Below are positions 17,859 through 25,093 of a stretch of 64,000 nucleotides of DNA, piece after piece. Positions within the stretch are counted from its first letter, which is position 1; every line of letters begins with the position of its first letter. Both the position numbers and the translations under genes were made by a program. The notes beneath the pieces were generated by a model that worked only from the letters and a program-made list of their open reading frames with translations, had not been told where the DNA came from and ran no database searches. The stretch is from assembly GCF_051962475.1 (NCBI RefSeq), contig NZ_JBQCCF010000047.1, forward strand, positions 1 to 64,000. Direction: 5' to 3'. Origin of the DNA: Dyella_A sp051962475. GTDB taxonomy: Bacteria > Pseudomonadota > Gammaproteobacteria > Xanthomonadales > Rhodanobacteraceae.

Positions 17859-18676
17859 GCACCCGCAGCAGCCGCTGGCTGGTCAACGCCCTGCTGCTCG
17901 GCGGCACGACGGTGGCGCTGTTTCCGCTGGTGTGGATGGTGTCGGTGTCGTTCATGCGCCCGGGTGAGTCGGGCACGCTGCCGCCACCGCTGTGGCCCGC
18001 CCACGCCACGCTGGAGAACTACCGCACGCTGTTCCTGCGCGCGGGCATGGGCCGCTACCTCGCCAACAGCCTGGCGGTGGCCAGCGCCATCATGCTGCTC
18101 TCGCTGGCGTGCAACCTGATGGCCGGCTATGCGTTCGCCAAGCTGCGCTTTCGCGGCCGCGCGGCGCTGTTCAAGGGGCTGCTGGGCGCGCTGGTGATTC
18201 CCGCACAGGTGGCGATGCTGCCGCTGTTCCTGCTGCTGAAGTACCTGGGTCTGGTGAACAGCTACGCCGGCGTGGTGCTGCCGGCGCTGGCCAGCGTGTT
18301 CGGCATTTTCCTGGTGCGCCAGTACGCGCGCGGCATCCCGCGCGAGCTGCTGGAAGCCGCGCGCATCGACGGCGCCAGCGAGGCGCGCATCTTCGTGCAG
18401 ATCGTGCTGCCGCTGCTCAAGCCGATCGTGGTGACGCTGGCCAACGTCACCTTCCTCACCGCCGGGAACGACTTCATGTGGCCGCTGATCGTGCTGACCG
18501 GGCAGGAGCACTACACGCTGCCGATCGGCCTGGCCTCGCTGGCGCGCGAACATGCACGCGACACCGAGCTGATGATGGCCGGTGCCGTGATCACCGTGCT
18601 GCCGGTGCTGGCGCTGTTCCTGGCGCTGCAGCGCTACTACCTGCAAGGGCTGCTGCTGGGCAGCGTGAAACGATGA
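17855..18676 (+). CDS. Sugar ABC transporter permease, MalG/LacG-like
   Basis: A 273-residue inner-membrane permease with six predicted helices. The EAA loop is LEAARIDGASEARIFVQIVL, followed by PLLKP. N-terminal features (VWMVSVSFMRPGESGTLPP, then LENYRTLF) are typical of MalG-type subunits. It overlaps the preceding permease by 4 nt and the following small gene by 4 nt. It should pair with the 16968 permease and with an ATPase encoded elsewhere, since many sugar importers share a MsmX/MalK-like ATPase. Confidence 0.95.
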   Translation: MSTRSSRWLVNALLLGGTTVALFPLVWMVSVSFMRPGESGTLPPPLWPAHATLENYRTLFLRAGMGRYLANSLAVASAIMLLSLACNLMAGYAFAKLRFRGRAALFKGLLGALVIPAQVAMLPLFLLLKYLGLVNSYAGVVLPALASVFGIFLVRQYARGIPRELLEAARIDGASEARIFVQIVLPLLKPIVVTLANVTFLTAGNDFMWPLIVLTGQEHYTLPIGLASLAREHARDTELMMAGAVITVLPVLALFLALQRYYLQGLLLGSVKR

Positions 18677-18927
18677 ACAAGACGAACTCACCTCACCGCC
18701 TGCCGCTGCGCTTTCGCCTCGCCTGGACCCTGCTGTGGCTGGTCGTGCTGGGCGCGCTGGCGCTGTTCGGCCGCGATTCCGCCGCGCCGTCACCGGCGCT
18801 CACGCTGCCGCAGCTGCGCGAGGCGTGGATCCACAACGAGGGCGGTGGCGACGCGACAGCCATCGACGAGCGCATTCGTCACGAAGCCGAAAACGGCGCC
18901 CGTGGCGCGGCGTTTCGCCAGCCCTGA
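18673..18927 (+). CDS. Small single-pass membrane protein in the sugar operon
   Basis: An 84-residue protein not recognised by family. It has a basic N terminus, one membrane helix (FRLAWTLLWLVVLGALALF) and a polar C-terminal tail of about 45 residues, so it should be anchored with the tail in the periplasm. The evidence that it is real is its position: its ATG overlaps the stop of the second permease (ATGA), and its TGA overlaps the start of gluconokinase (TGATG), with no free space on either side. It may be an accessory subunit of the importer. Confidence 0.65.
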   Translation: MNKTNSPHRLPLRFRLAWTLLWLVVLGALALFGRDSAAPSPALTLPQLREAWIHNEGGGDATAIDERIRHEAENGARGAAFRQP

Positions 18928-19454
18928 TGGCGGCCGGCAACGCTCCCTCACGCGCCACGATGGTCGTGGTGATGGGCGTCTCGGGCAGCGGCAAGAGCAC
19001 CTTCGGTGCGGCGCTGGCCGAGGCACTCGGCGCCCGCTTCCTCGACGCCGACGACCTGCATCCTCTCGCCAATCGCCAGAAGATGGCCGCCGGCATCGCG
19101 CTGGACGACGACGACCGTCGTCCCTGGCTCGATGCCGTAGCCGCCTGGATGGCCGAAAGGATCCGCACCGGGCAGCCCGGCGTGGTGGCGTGCTCGGCGC
19201 TACGCCGTCATTATCGCGACCGCCTGCGTGCGGCGGGCCCCAGCGTGCGCTTCGTCTACTTGGCCCTGCCACGCGCGGAACTGGACGCACGCATGCGTGC
19301 GCGCGTGCACTTCATGCCGGTGACGCTGCTGGACAGTCAGCTGGCCGCGCTCGAGCCGCCGGGCGCGGACGAAGCCGCATGTACCGTCGACGGCGGTGCG
19401 CCACTGGAGCACAACCTGCAACGCGTGCTCCGCTGGCTGACGACATCCCTGTAG
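18927..19454 (+). CDS. gntK: Gluconokinase (GntK type)
   Basis: A 175-residue P-loop kinase that phosphorylates gluconate to 6-phosphogluconate. The Walker A is GVSGSGKST, followed by the family patterns FLDADDLHPLANRQKMAAG, then IALDDDDRRPWL, and VACSALRRHYRDRLR. The ATG at 18927 shares its A with the TGA of the previous gene. It ends the glucanase-transporter operon, which suggests that glucose from the imported glycan is handled via gluconate and the Entner-Doudoroff route; that is inference. The REP element B follows its stop directly. Confidence 0.93.
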   Translation: MAAGNAPSRATMVVVMGVSGSGKSTFGAALAEALGARFLDADDLHPLANRQKMAAGIALDDDDRRPWLDAVAAWMAERIRTGQPGVVACSALRRHYRDRLRAAGPSVRFVYLALPRAELDARMRARVHFMPVTLLDSQLAALEPPGADEAACTVDGGAPLEHNLQRVLRWLTTSL

Positions 19455-19530
19455 GAGCCGGCTCGCGGGCGATGCTCTTGGATTTGATGCGGATCAGGAG
19501 CAAACGCATCGCCCGCGAGCGGGCTCCTAC
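19451..19530 (-). repeat. BIME-like element B: two inverted GTAG-type REP sequences
   Basis: Arms of 25 nt at 19451-19475 and 19506-19530 match at 24 of 25 positions around a 30-nt spacer. Each arm starts with GTAGGAGC and contains an inner GC palindrome. Read on the minus strand, the spacer matches that of element A (4827-4856) at 21 of 30 positions with equal length, so the whole 80-88 nt unit is conserved, not just the hairpins. It lies between the convergent gntK and pirin genes and can serve as a bidirectional terminator. Confidence 0.85.
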
Positions 19531-19550
19531 CGGGTCGAATGCGGACCGCG

Positions 19551-20384
19551 TCAGAACTTGCCGGCGCGAAAATCCGCGATGGCCTCATGGATCTGCTCGG
19601 TGGTGTTCATCACGAACGGGCCGTAGCGTGCCACCGGCTCCTTCAGCGGTTGGCCCGCGACCAGCAGCACGCGCGCCGGCGCATCGCCACCGGCGATCGT
19701 CACCGACTCGCCCTTGCTCAGCACGGCCAGCTCGCTGCGCGCCAGCGACTCGCCAGCGACCTGCGCGGCCTCGCCTTCGAACACGTAGGCGAACGCGCTG
19801 TGGCCTTCCGGCAGCGGCACGGTGATCGTGGCGCCCGGCTGCACGGTGAGGTCGAGGTAGATCGGCGCGGTGGCGACGCCGCTGACCGGGCCGCTGGCGC
19901 CGCCGAGGTCACCGGCAATGACGCGCACCTCCACGCCGTCCACCGGCTGCACCACCGGGATCTTCTCCGGCGCGATGTCCTGGTAGCGCGGTGCGGTCAT
20001 CTTGTCCTTTGCGGGCAGATTCACCCACAGCTGGAAGCCCCACATCAGGCCGTTCTCCTGCTGCGGCATTTCCGAATGCAGGATGCCGCGCCCGGCGGTC
20101 ATCCACTGCACGCTGCCGGGGCCCAGATCGCCTCGGTTGCCGTGGTTGTCGCCGTGCTGCATGTGCCCGGCGAGCATGTAGGTGACCGTCTCGAAGCCAC
20201 GGTGCGGGTGTTCGGGGAAGCCGGCGATGTAGTCGCCGGCCTGGTCGGAGCGGAACTCGTCCAGCAGCAGGAACGGGTCGAGCATGTCCAGCGCGCTCTG
20301 CCCGATGATGCGCTTGAGCTTCACGCCCGCGCCGTCGGCGGTGTCCATGCCGCGGATGCGGCGGAAAATGCGGCGCTCGGTCAT
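19551..20384 (-). CDS. Pirin family protein
   Basis: A 277-residue bicupin protein. The N-terminal cupin has the metal-binding pattern HPHRGFETVTYML followed by GHMQHGDNHGNRGDLGPGSV and QWMTAGRGILHSEMP, giving the His/Glu ligands of an Fe(II) pirin. Relatives include quercetinases such as YhhW and redox-sensing regulators; which applies is not visible. The start at 20384 has a GGAG six bases upstream; ATG 20396 is a weaker alternative. It is convergent with gntK across REP element B. Confidence 0.92.
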   Translation of the reverse strand: MTERRIFRRIRGMDTADGAGVKLKRIIGQSALDMLDPFLLLDEFRSDQAGDYIAGFPEHPHRGFETVTYMLAGHMQHGDNHGNRGDLGPGSVQWMTAGRGILHSEMPQQENGLMWGFQLWVNLPAKDKMTAPRYQDIAPEKIPVVQPVDGVEVRVIAGDLGGASGPVSGVATAPIYLDLTVQPGATITVPLPEGHSAFAYVFEGEAAQVAGESLARSELAVLSKGESVTIAGGDAPARVLLVAGQPLKEPVARYGPFVMNTTEQIHEAIADFRAGKF

Positions 20385-20478
20385 GACGGACTCCATGCGG
20401 AAGGGGATCGCGACAAGATGCGCGCGGGCGAGCGATTCGCCAAGGGTGGGCGGGCGAACGGATCGTTTCGCCAGCCAC

Positions 20479-21225
20479 TCAAGCCAGCCAGCGGAACGCC
20501 CGGCGCAGTTCGGCCTCGCCCTCGTCGAGGTAGCAGCGGCCGTGCGCGAGGATCACCCGGCGCGGCCGCCACGCCAGCATGCGGGCCAGGCAGGCGCGCG
20601 CGACGCGTTTGCGGCCGAGGTAGGTCAGGCGCATGTCCAGCGGTGCCTTGCCGTCCGGATCGAGCGACCCGGCCAGGCGCACCAACAGGCGCATCATCGG
20701 CGGCAAGCGGCCCGGTTCGAAGTTCTCGATCAGATCGGCCAGCACCAACGTGCCGCTGTCGCGATGGAGGAACACGATCTCCTCCAGTACGCGGCTGCCG
20801 CGGAAATGCAGCTGGTCCAGCGTGTCGGCCCACTCTGACGGCGGTGAGTGGGTGAGATCGGCGTCGAAGTTCACCGCGATGCGCTGACTTCGTGCACGCT
20901 CGCGCACGCCGGGCGAGGCCCAGGCGCACGCTTGCGGATAGCGGCGCTGCCAGGCAGCGATGTGCGCGTAATGCAGCTTGTTCGGCGACACCAGATGGCG
21001 CACCGGGCCGAGCGCATCGAGCGCGCGGAACAGCGCGTCGTCCGGGGCGATCGGCGAATGGCACCACAGCCCGCCATCGGTGAGCTGCACCACGGTCATG
21101 CGGGTGGGGAACGCGAGATGGCCGCCGGGAACCGCCATGCCGATCATCGGGCCGTCCACCAGCCACAGACCGGCGGCTACCGGCTTGAGGACGTTCAGCG
21201 GTTCGTAGAGCCCGGGTGAGGTCAC
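20479..21225 (-). CDS. DUF4336 domain protein
   Basis: A 248-residue protein that follows the DUF4336 pattern throughout. It opens with LYEPLNVLKPVAAGLWLVDG, has the internal stretch LVSPNKLHYAHIAAWQRRYP and, near the end, RRVILAHGRCYL. DUF4336 proteins look like metallo-beta-lactamase-fold relatives with incomplete metal ligands, and their function is unknown. The GTG start at 21225 leaves few residues before the conserved N terminus; a longer frame to 21306 overlaps the UPF0149 gene. It is probably co-transcribed with that gene (16-nt gap). Confidence 0.82.
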   Translation of the reverse strand: MTSPGLYEPLNVLKPVAAGLWLVDGPMIGMAVPGGHLAFPTRMTVVQLTDGGLWCHSPIAPDDALFRALDALGPVRHLVSPNKLHYAHIAAWQRRYPQACAWASPGVRERARSQRIAVNFDADLTHSPPSEWADTLDQLHFRGSRVLEEIVFLHRDSGTLVLADLIENFEPGRLPPMMRLLVRLAGSLDPDGKAPLDMRLTYLGRKRVARACLARMLAWRPRRVILAHGRCYLDEGEAELRRAFRWLA

Positions 21226-21241
21226 TGCGCCGCCGCGGGCC

Positions 21242-21922
21242 TCAGTGCACCCAGTGCCCGCTGCGATGACGCGGCGGCGCGGCCGCTTCTTCGCTGTCGG
21301 CCGCATCGGCCTTTACGGCCGCGTCCAGCTCGGCTTCGGTGGCCGGATGCTCCTGCCAGTACTGGCTCACCGCGCCGAGCACGGCCGGCACCTGGGCCAG
21401 ACACTCGTCGTATTCCTCGTCGCTGAGTTTCTCGAACTCGGTCTCGGCGTTGAGGATGCCCTCGTCCACCGCCAGCGCCATCACGGGGCCGAGCAGCTCC
21501 ATCAGTTCCGGGTCTTCGGCCAGGCGCTTTTCCCACAGCCCCGCGCGCAGGTCGATGCCGCGGCTGAAGCCTTCGCACCAGCCGGCGGCGCTGAGCGCCG
21601 GGCCCAGGTCGGTGTCGATCTCGCCGAGGATCGGCTCGTAGGCGTCCACGTCCAGCTCGGCCTCGATCGAGTCGTTGAGCTTGGCCAGCAGGGCGAGCAC
21701 GCGGTTGCCTTCGGCCTCGTCGGAAAACGGGTGGTGCAGCACTTCGGGCAGCCACTCCTCGGGCGTCACCAGCATCGGGCCCACCGCCAGCGCCGAAAGC
21801 AGGCCGTGCACGCCGTCGAGCAGCAGGCTGTCGTCCTCGGCGTGGGCGCGCAGGTAGCGGTCCAGTTCGTCCAGTTCGCTGTCATCGAGCGAGCTGGGCC
21901 AATCGTTGGAAGAAGTGTTCAT
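21242..21922 (-). CDS. UPF0149 family protein (YecA/YgfB-like)
   Basis: A 226-residue acidic, mostly helical protein. The pattern LDELDRYLRAH, then LLLDGVHGLLSALAVGPMLV, and the later AAGWCEGFSRGIDLRAGLW are typical of UPF0149. The C terminus has a His-rich end (PPRHRSGHWVH) but lacks the cysteine-rich SEC-C zinc motif found in some YecA proteins. No biochemical role can be given. The start at 21922 lies 5 nt after the exonuclease III stop, so the two share a transcript. Confidence 0.85.
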   Translation of the reverse strand: MNTSSNDWPSSLDDSELDELDRYLRAHAEDDSLLLDGVHGLLSALAVGPMLVTPEEWLPEVLHHPFSDEAEGNRVLALLAKLNDSIEAELDVDAYEPILGEIDTDLGPALSAAGWCEGFSRGIDLRAGLWEKRLAEDPELMELLGPVMALAVDEGILNAETEFEKLSDEEYDECLAQVPAVLGAVSQYWQEHPATEAELDAAVKADAADSEEAAAPPRHRSGHWVH

Positions 21923-21927
21923 GGGTG

Positions 21928-22707
21928 TCAGATATCCAAGTCCAGCGTCACCGGCGTGTGGTCGGAGGGGCGCTCCCACTTGCGCGGCTCGCGGTCGATG
22001 GCGGCGGCTCGCGCGAGTGGTTTGAGCGCTTCGCCGATGAGGATCAGGTCGATGCGCAGGCCCATGTTGCGCCGGAAGGCGGCCTGTCGGTAGTCCCACC
22101 AACTGAAATGTCCGGCGTCGGTTTCGAACAACCGGAAGCTGTCGTGCAGGCCGAGCTCGGTGATCGCCTTCAGCGCCGCGCGCTCGGGGGGCGAGCAGAG
22201 AATGTCCTCGCCCCAGGCGACCGGATCGTAGACGTCGCGATCGTCCGGGCAGATATTGAAATCGCCCAGCACCACGAGGTTCGGGTGACGCTGCAGCTCG
22301 GCGGCGAGGAATTCGCGCACGCGCGCCATCCAGTCCAGCTTGTAGGTGTACTTCTCGTCGCCCACCGCCTTGCCGTTGACCACGTACAGGTCGACCACGC
22401 GCAGCTCGCCGATGGTGGCGGCGAGGATGCGCCGCTGCGGATCGTCCAGCCCGGGGATGTCGGTGACCACGTCGGCGAATGCGGGCTGGCTGTCCGCGCG
22501 GGCGAGCAGGGCGACGCCGTTGTAGGTCTTCTGCCCCGCGTACACCGCGCGGTAGCCGGCGGCCGCGAGCGCATCGACCGGGAACTTGGCGTCCTCCAGC
22601 TTGGTTTCCTGCAGCGCCACCACGTCAGGCTGCGCATCGGCGAGCCACTGGGTGAGATGCGGCAGGCGCACGTTGAGCGAGTTGACGTTCCAGCTGGCGA
22701 TCTTCAT
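21928..22707 (-). CDS. xth: Exodeoxyribonuclease III
   Basis: A 259-residue AP endonuclease/3'-exonuclease of the EEP superfamily. Visible catalytic motifs are IASWNVNSLNVRLPHL (Asn), LQETKLED (metal-binding Glu), VVLGDFNICPDDRDVYDP (Asp/Asn), LRIDLILIG and the terminal SDHTPVTLDL (catalytic His). All are intact. It acts in base-excision repair in the cytoplasm. It is the upstream gene of the run xth/UPF0149/DUF4336 on the minus strand. Confidence 0.95.
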   Translation of the reverse strand: MKIASWNVNSLNVRLPHLTQWLADAQPDVVALQETKLEDAKFPVDALAAAGYRAVYAGQKTYNGVALLARADSQPAFADVVTDIPGLDDPQRRILAATIGELRVVDLYVVNGKAVGDEKYTYKLDWMARVREFLAAELQRHPNLVVLGDFNICPDDRDVYDPVAWGEDILCSPPERAALKAITELGLHDSFRLFETDAGHFSWWDYRQAAFRRNMGLRIDLILIGEALKPLARAAAIDREPRKWERPSDHTPVTLDLDI

Positions 22708-22867
22708 TCGCGGATTGTAAGGGATGACCTGCTATGCAGCTTGTCCACCGCGCTTCCGGTGACGATCGCCGGCTCCAACCTCTTCAGACGACAAGCCGGC
22801 GCGTGCGATTACAGGATGAGTCGGCCAGCCGGCCAATGCAGTGCGCCGGACGGCCTCTTGATCCGCT

Positions 22868-22902
22868 GCTGCACGGGCGCATCACGCGTGCGCCCATGCA
22901 GC
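22868..22902. repeat. Inverted repeat between xth and the oligopeptidase gene
   Basis: Arms of 13 nt at 22868-22880 and 22890-22902 pair with a single mismatch around a 9-nt loop. It lies just downstream of the oligopeptidase stop (minus strand), in the 202-nt gap before xth. It has no clear T tail, so it may be a transcript-end hairpin or a degenerate REP. Nothing else is recognised in the gap. Confidence 0.55.
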
Positions 22903-22909
22903 AACGAAC

Positions 22910-24985
22910 TCAATCGCTCAGTCCGTGGCTGCGCAGCAGCGCCTCGGGTTCGGGTTTGCGGCCGCGGAAGGCGACAAAGCTCTCCAGCGCTGGGCGGCTG
23001 GCGCCCACGGCGAGCACCTCCTGGCGGAAGCGTGCGCCGGTGGCCGGGTCGATCACGCTGCCGCTGCGCGTGGCCGACTCCTCGAACGCGCCGAAGGCGT
23101 CGGCGCTGAGCAGCTCGGCCCACAGGTAGCTGTAGTACCCGGCCGCGTAGCCGCCGGCGAAAATGTGGCTGAACGCGTGTGGGAAGCGCTGCCAGGCCGG
23201 CGGGTGCAGCACGGCCACTTCCTTGCGCACCTGCTCGAGCATGGCCATCGGGCGGGCGCCCTGCCCGGGGTCGTAGTCGCGGTGCAGCAGGAAGTCGAAC
23301 AGGGCGAACTCGAGCTGGCGCACCAGGAACAGGCCGGCGTGGAAATGCCGCGCGGCGAGCATGCGCTGGAACAGTTCTTCCGGCAGCCGCTCGCCGGTTT
23401 GCCAGTGGCGGGCGAACAGATCGAGCGCCTCGCGGTTCCAGCCGAAGTTCTCCATGAACTGGCTGGGCAGTTCCACCGCGTCCCACTCCACGCCGTCGAT
23501 GCCGCCGATCGAGGGTAGGTTCACCTCGGTCAGCAGGTGGTGCAGGCCGTGGCCGAACTCGTGGAACATCGTGAGCACGTCGTCGTGGGTGAGCAACGCC
23601 GGCTTGCCTTCGGTGGGCGGCGCGAAGTTGCAGGTGAGGAAGGCCACCGGCAGCTGTCGCGTATCGCCATCGTCGAAGCGCGCACGGCACACGTCCATCC
23701 ACGCGCCACCGCGCTTGCCGCTGCGCGCATAGAGGTCGACGTAGGCACCGGCGAACACGCGGCCGGTGGCGTCGGCCACGTCGTAGTAGCGCACGTCCGG
23801 ATGCCATACATCGATGTCGTCGCGCACGGTAAGCGTGATGCCGTAGAGCTTGCGCGTGATCGCCCACAGGCCGTCGATCACTGCCGGTAGCGGGAAGTAC
23901 GGCTTGAGCTGCTCCTCGTCCAGCGCGTACTGCTGCTGGCGCAGCTTTTCCGCCGCGTAGGTGATGTCCCATGGTTCGAGGTTGTCGAGCTTGAGCTGCT
24001 CGCTGGCGAAGGTGCGCAGCGCTTCCAGCTCCTGCCTGGCGACCGGCTTGGCGCGCGCGGCGAGGTCGCGCAGGAAGGCAAGCACCTCGTCCGGCGAGCT
24101 GGCCATCTTGGTGGCCAGCGATTCCTCGGCGGCGTTGGCGAAGCCGAGCAGCTGCGCCGCTTCGTGACGCAGCGCCATGATCTGCTCGATGCGCGCGGAG
24201 TTGTCGTATTTGCCTGCGTGCGGGCCCTGATCCGAAGCGCGAGTCTGGTAGGCCCAGTACACGCGCTCGCGCAAGTCGCGCTTGTCGGCGTAGGTGAGCA
24301 CCGCCTGCACGCTGGGCTGCTTGAGCGTGACCAGGAAACCTTCCAGCTCCTGCTCCTTGGCGTACTGGCGCAACACCGCGCGGCCGGACTCAGGCACGCC
24401 GGCGAGGTCGCGCTCGTCGGTGATGTGCTCGTGCCAGGCGTCGGTGGCGTCGAGCACGGCGTTGGAAAATTCGGTGGACAACTTGGACAGCGCCACACCG
24501 ATCTCGCGGAAGCGGCTGCGTGCGGGCTCCTCCAGCGCCACGCCGGACAGGCGAAAATCACGCAGCGCATGCTCAACCAGCGAGCGCTCCGCGCGCGGCA
24601 GCGCGGCATAATCCGGCGCGTCGGCCAGCGCCTGCACGGCGGCGTAGAGATCACGGTTCTGACCCAGCTCCAGCGCGTGGTCGGTGAGCTTTTCCTCGGC
24701 CGGACCGTAGGCCTCGCGCAGCGCCGGCGTGTCAGCCACCGAGTGCAAGTGGCCCACCGGCGCCCACGCCCGTGCCACGCGCTGCTCCAGTCGCTCCTGG
24801 CCCAGCATCACTGTGTCGAAGTCGCGCGGCGCGTCCGACGCCGTCATCGCGGCGATGGCGGCGCGGTAGTCGCTCAGCAGCTGGTCGATCGCCGGCCCGA
24901 CGTGCTCGGGGCGGATCGCCGAGAAGGCCGGCAGCGGCGCGTCGGACAGCAGGGGGTTGCCGGTGGGAGCGGGTTCGGAAGCCAT
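22910..24985 (-). CDS. prlC: M3-family zinc metallopeptidase, oligopeptidase A-like
   Basis: A 691-residue thimet-type oligopeptidase, full length for the E. coli PrlC/OpdA family. The zinc site is HEFGH at residues 475-479, with the third ligand Glu downstream in VEWDAVELPSQF. The C-terminal substrate-binding loop FSHIFAGGYAAGYYSYLWAE is intact. It cleaves short peptides in the cytoplasm, including signal-peptide fragments. There is no signal peptide, consistent with that. It is divergent from the patatin gene at 25094. Confidence 0.95.
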   Translation of the reverse strand: MASEPAPTGNPLLSDAPLPAFSAIRPEHVGPAIDQLLSDYRAAIAAMTASDAPRDFDTVMLGQERLEQRVARAWAPVGHLHSVADTPALREAYGPAEEKLTDHALELGQNRDLYAAVQALADAPDYAALPRAERSLVEHALRDFRLSGVALEEPARSRFREIGVALSKLSTEFSNAVLDATDAWHEHITDERDLAGVPESGRAVLRQYAKEQELEGFLVTLKQPSVQAVLTYADKRDLRERVYWAYQTRASDQGPHAGKYDNSARIEQIMALRHEAAQLLGFANAAEESLATKMASSPDEVLAFLRDLAARAKPVARQELEALRTFASEQLKLDNLEPWDITYAAEKLRQQQYALDEEQLKPYFPLPAVIDGLWAITRKLYGITLTVRDDIDVWHPDVRYYDVADATGRVFAGAYVDLYARSGKRGGAWMDVCRARFDDGDTRQLPVAFLTCNFAPPTEGKPALLTHDDVLTMFHEFGHGLHHLLTEVNLPSIGGIDGVEWDAVELPSQFMENFGWNREALDLFARHWQTGERLPEELFQRMLAARHFHAGLFLVRQLEFALFDFLLHRDYDPGQGARPMAMLEQVRKEVAVLHPPAWQRFPHAFSHIFAGGYAAGYYSYLWAELLSADAFGAFEESATRSGSVIDPATGARFRQEVLAVGASRPALESFVAFRGRKPEPEALLRSHGLSD

Positions 24986-25093
24986 GGGATCTCCTAGCGT
25001 GGTGAACCAGCGTGGCGACCGCCGAGGGTGAAATCAAGCGGCAGTGCGGCCTGCCGCGCGGTTCTGTCACATGGCCCCTCTAGCATCGGCGCG

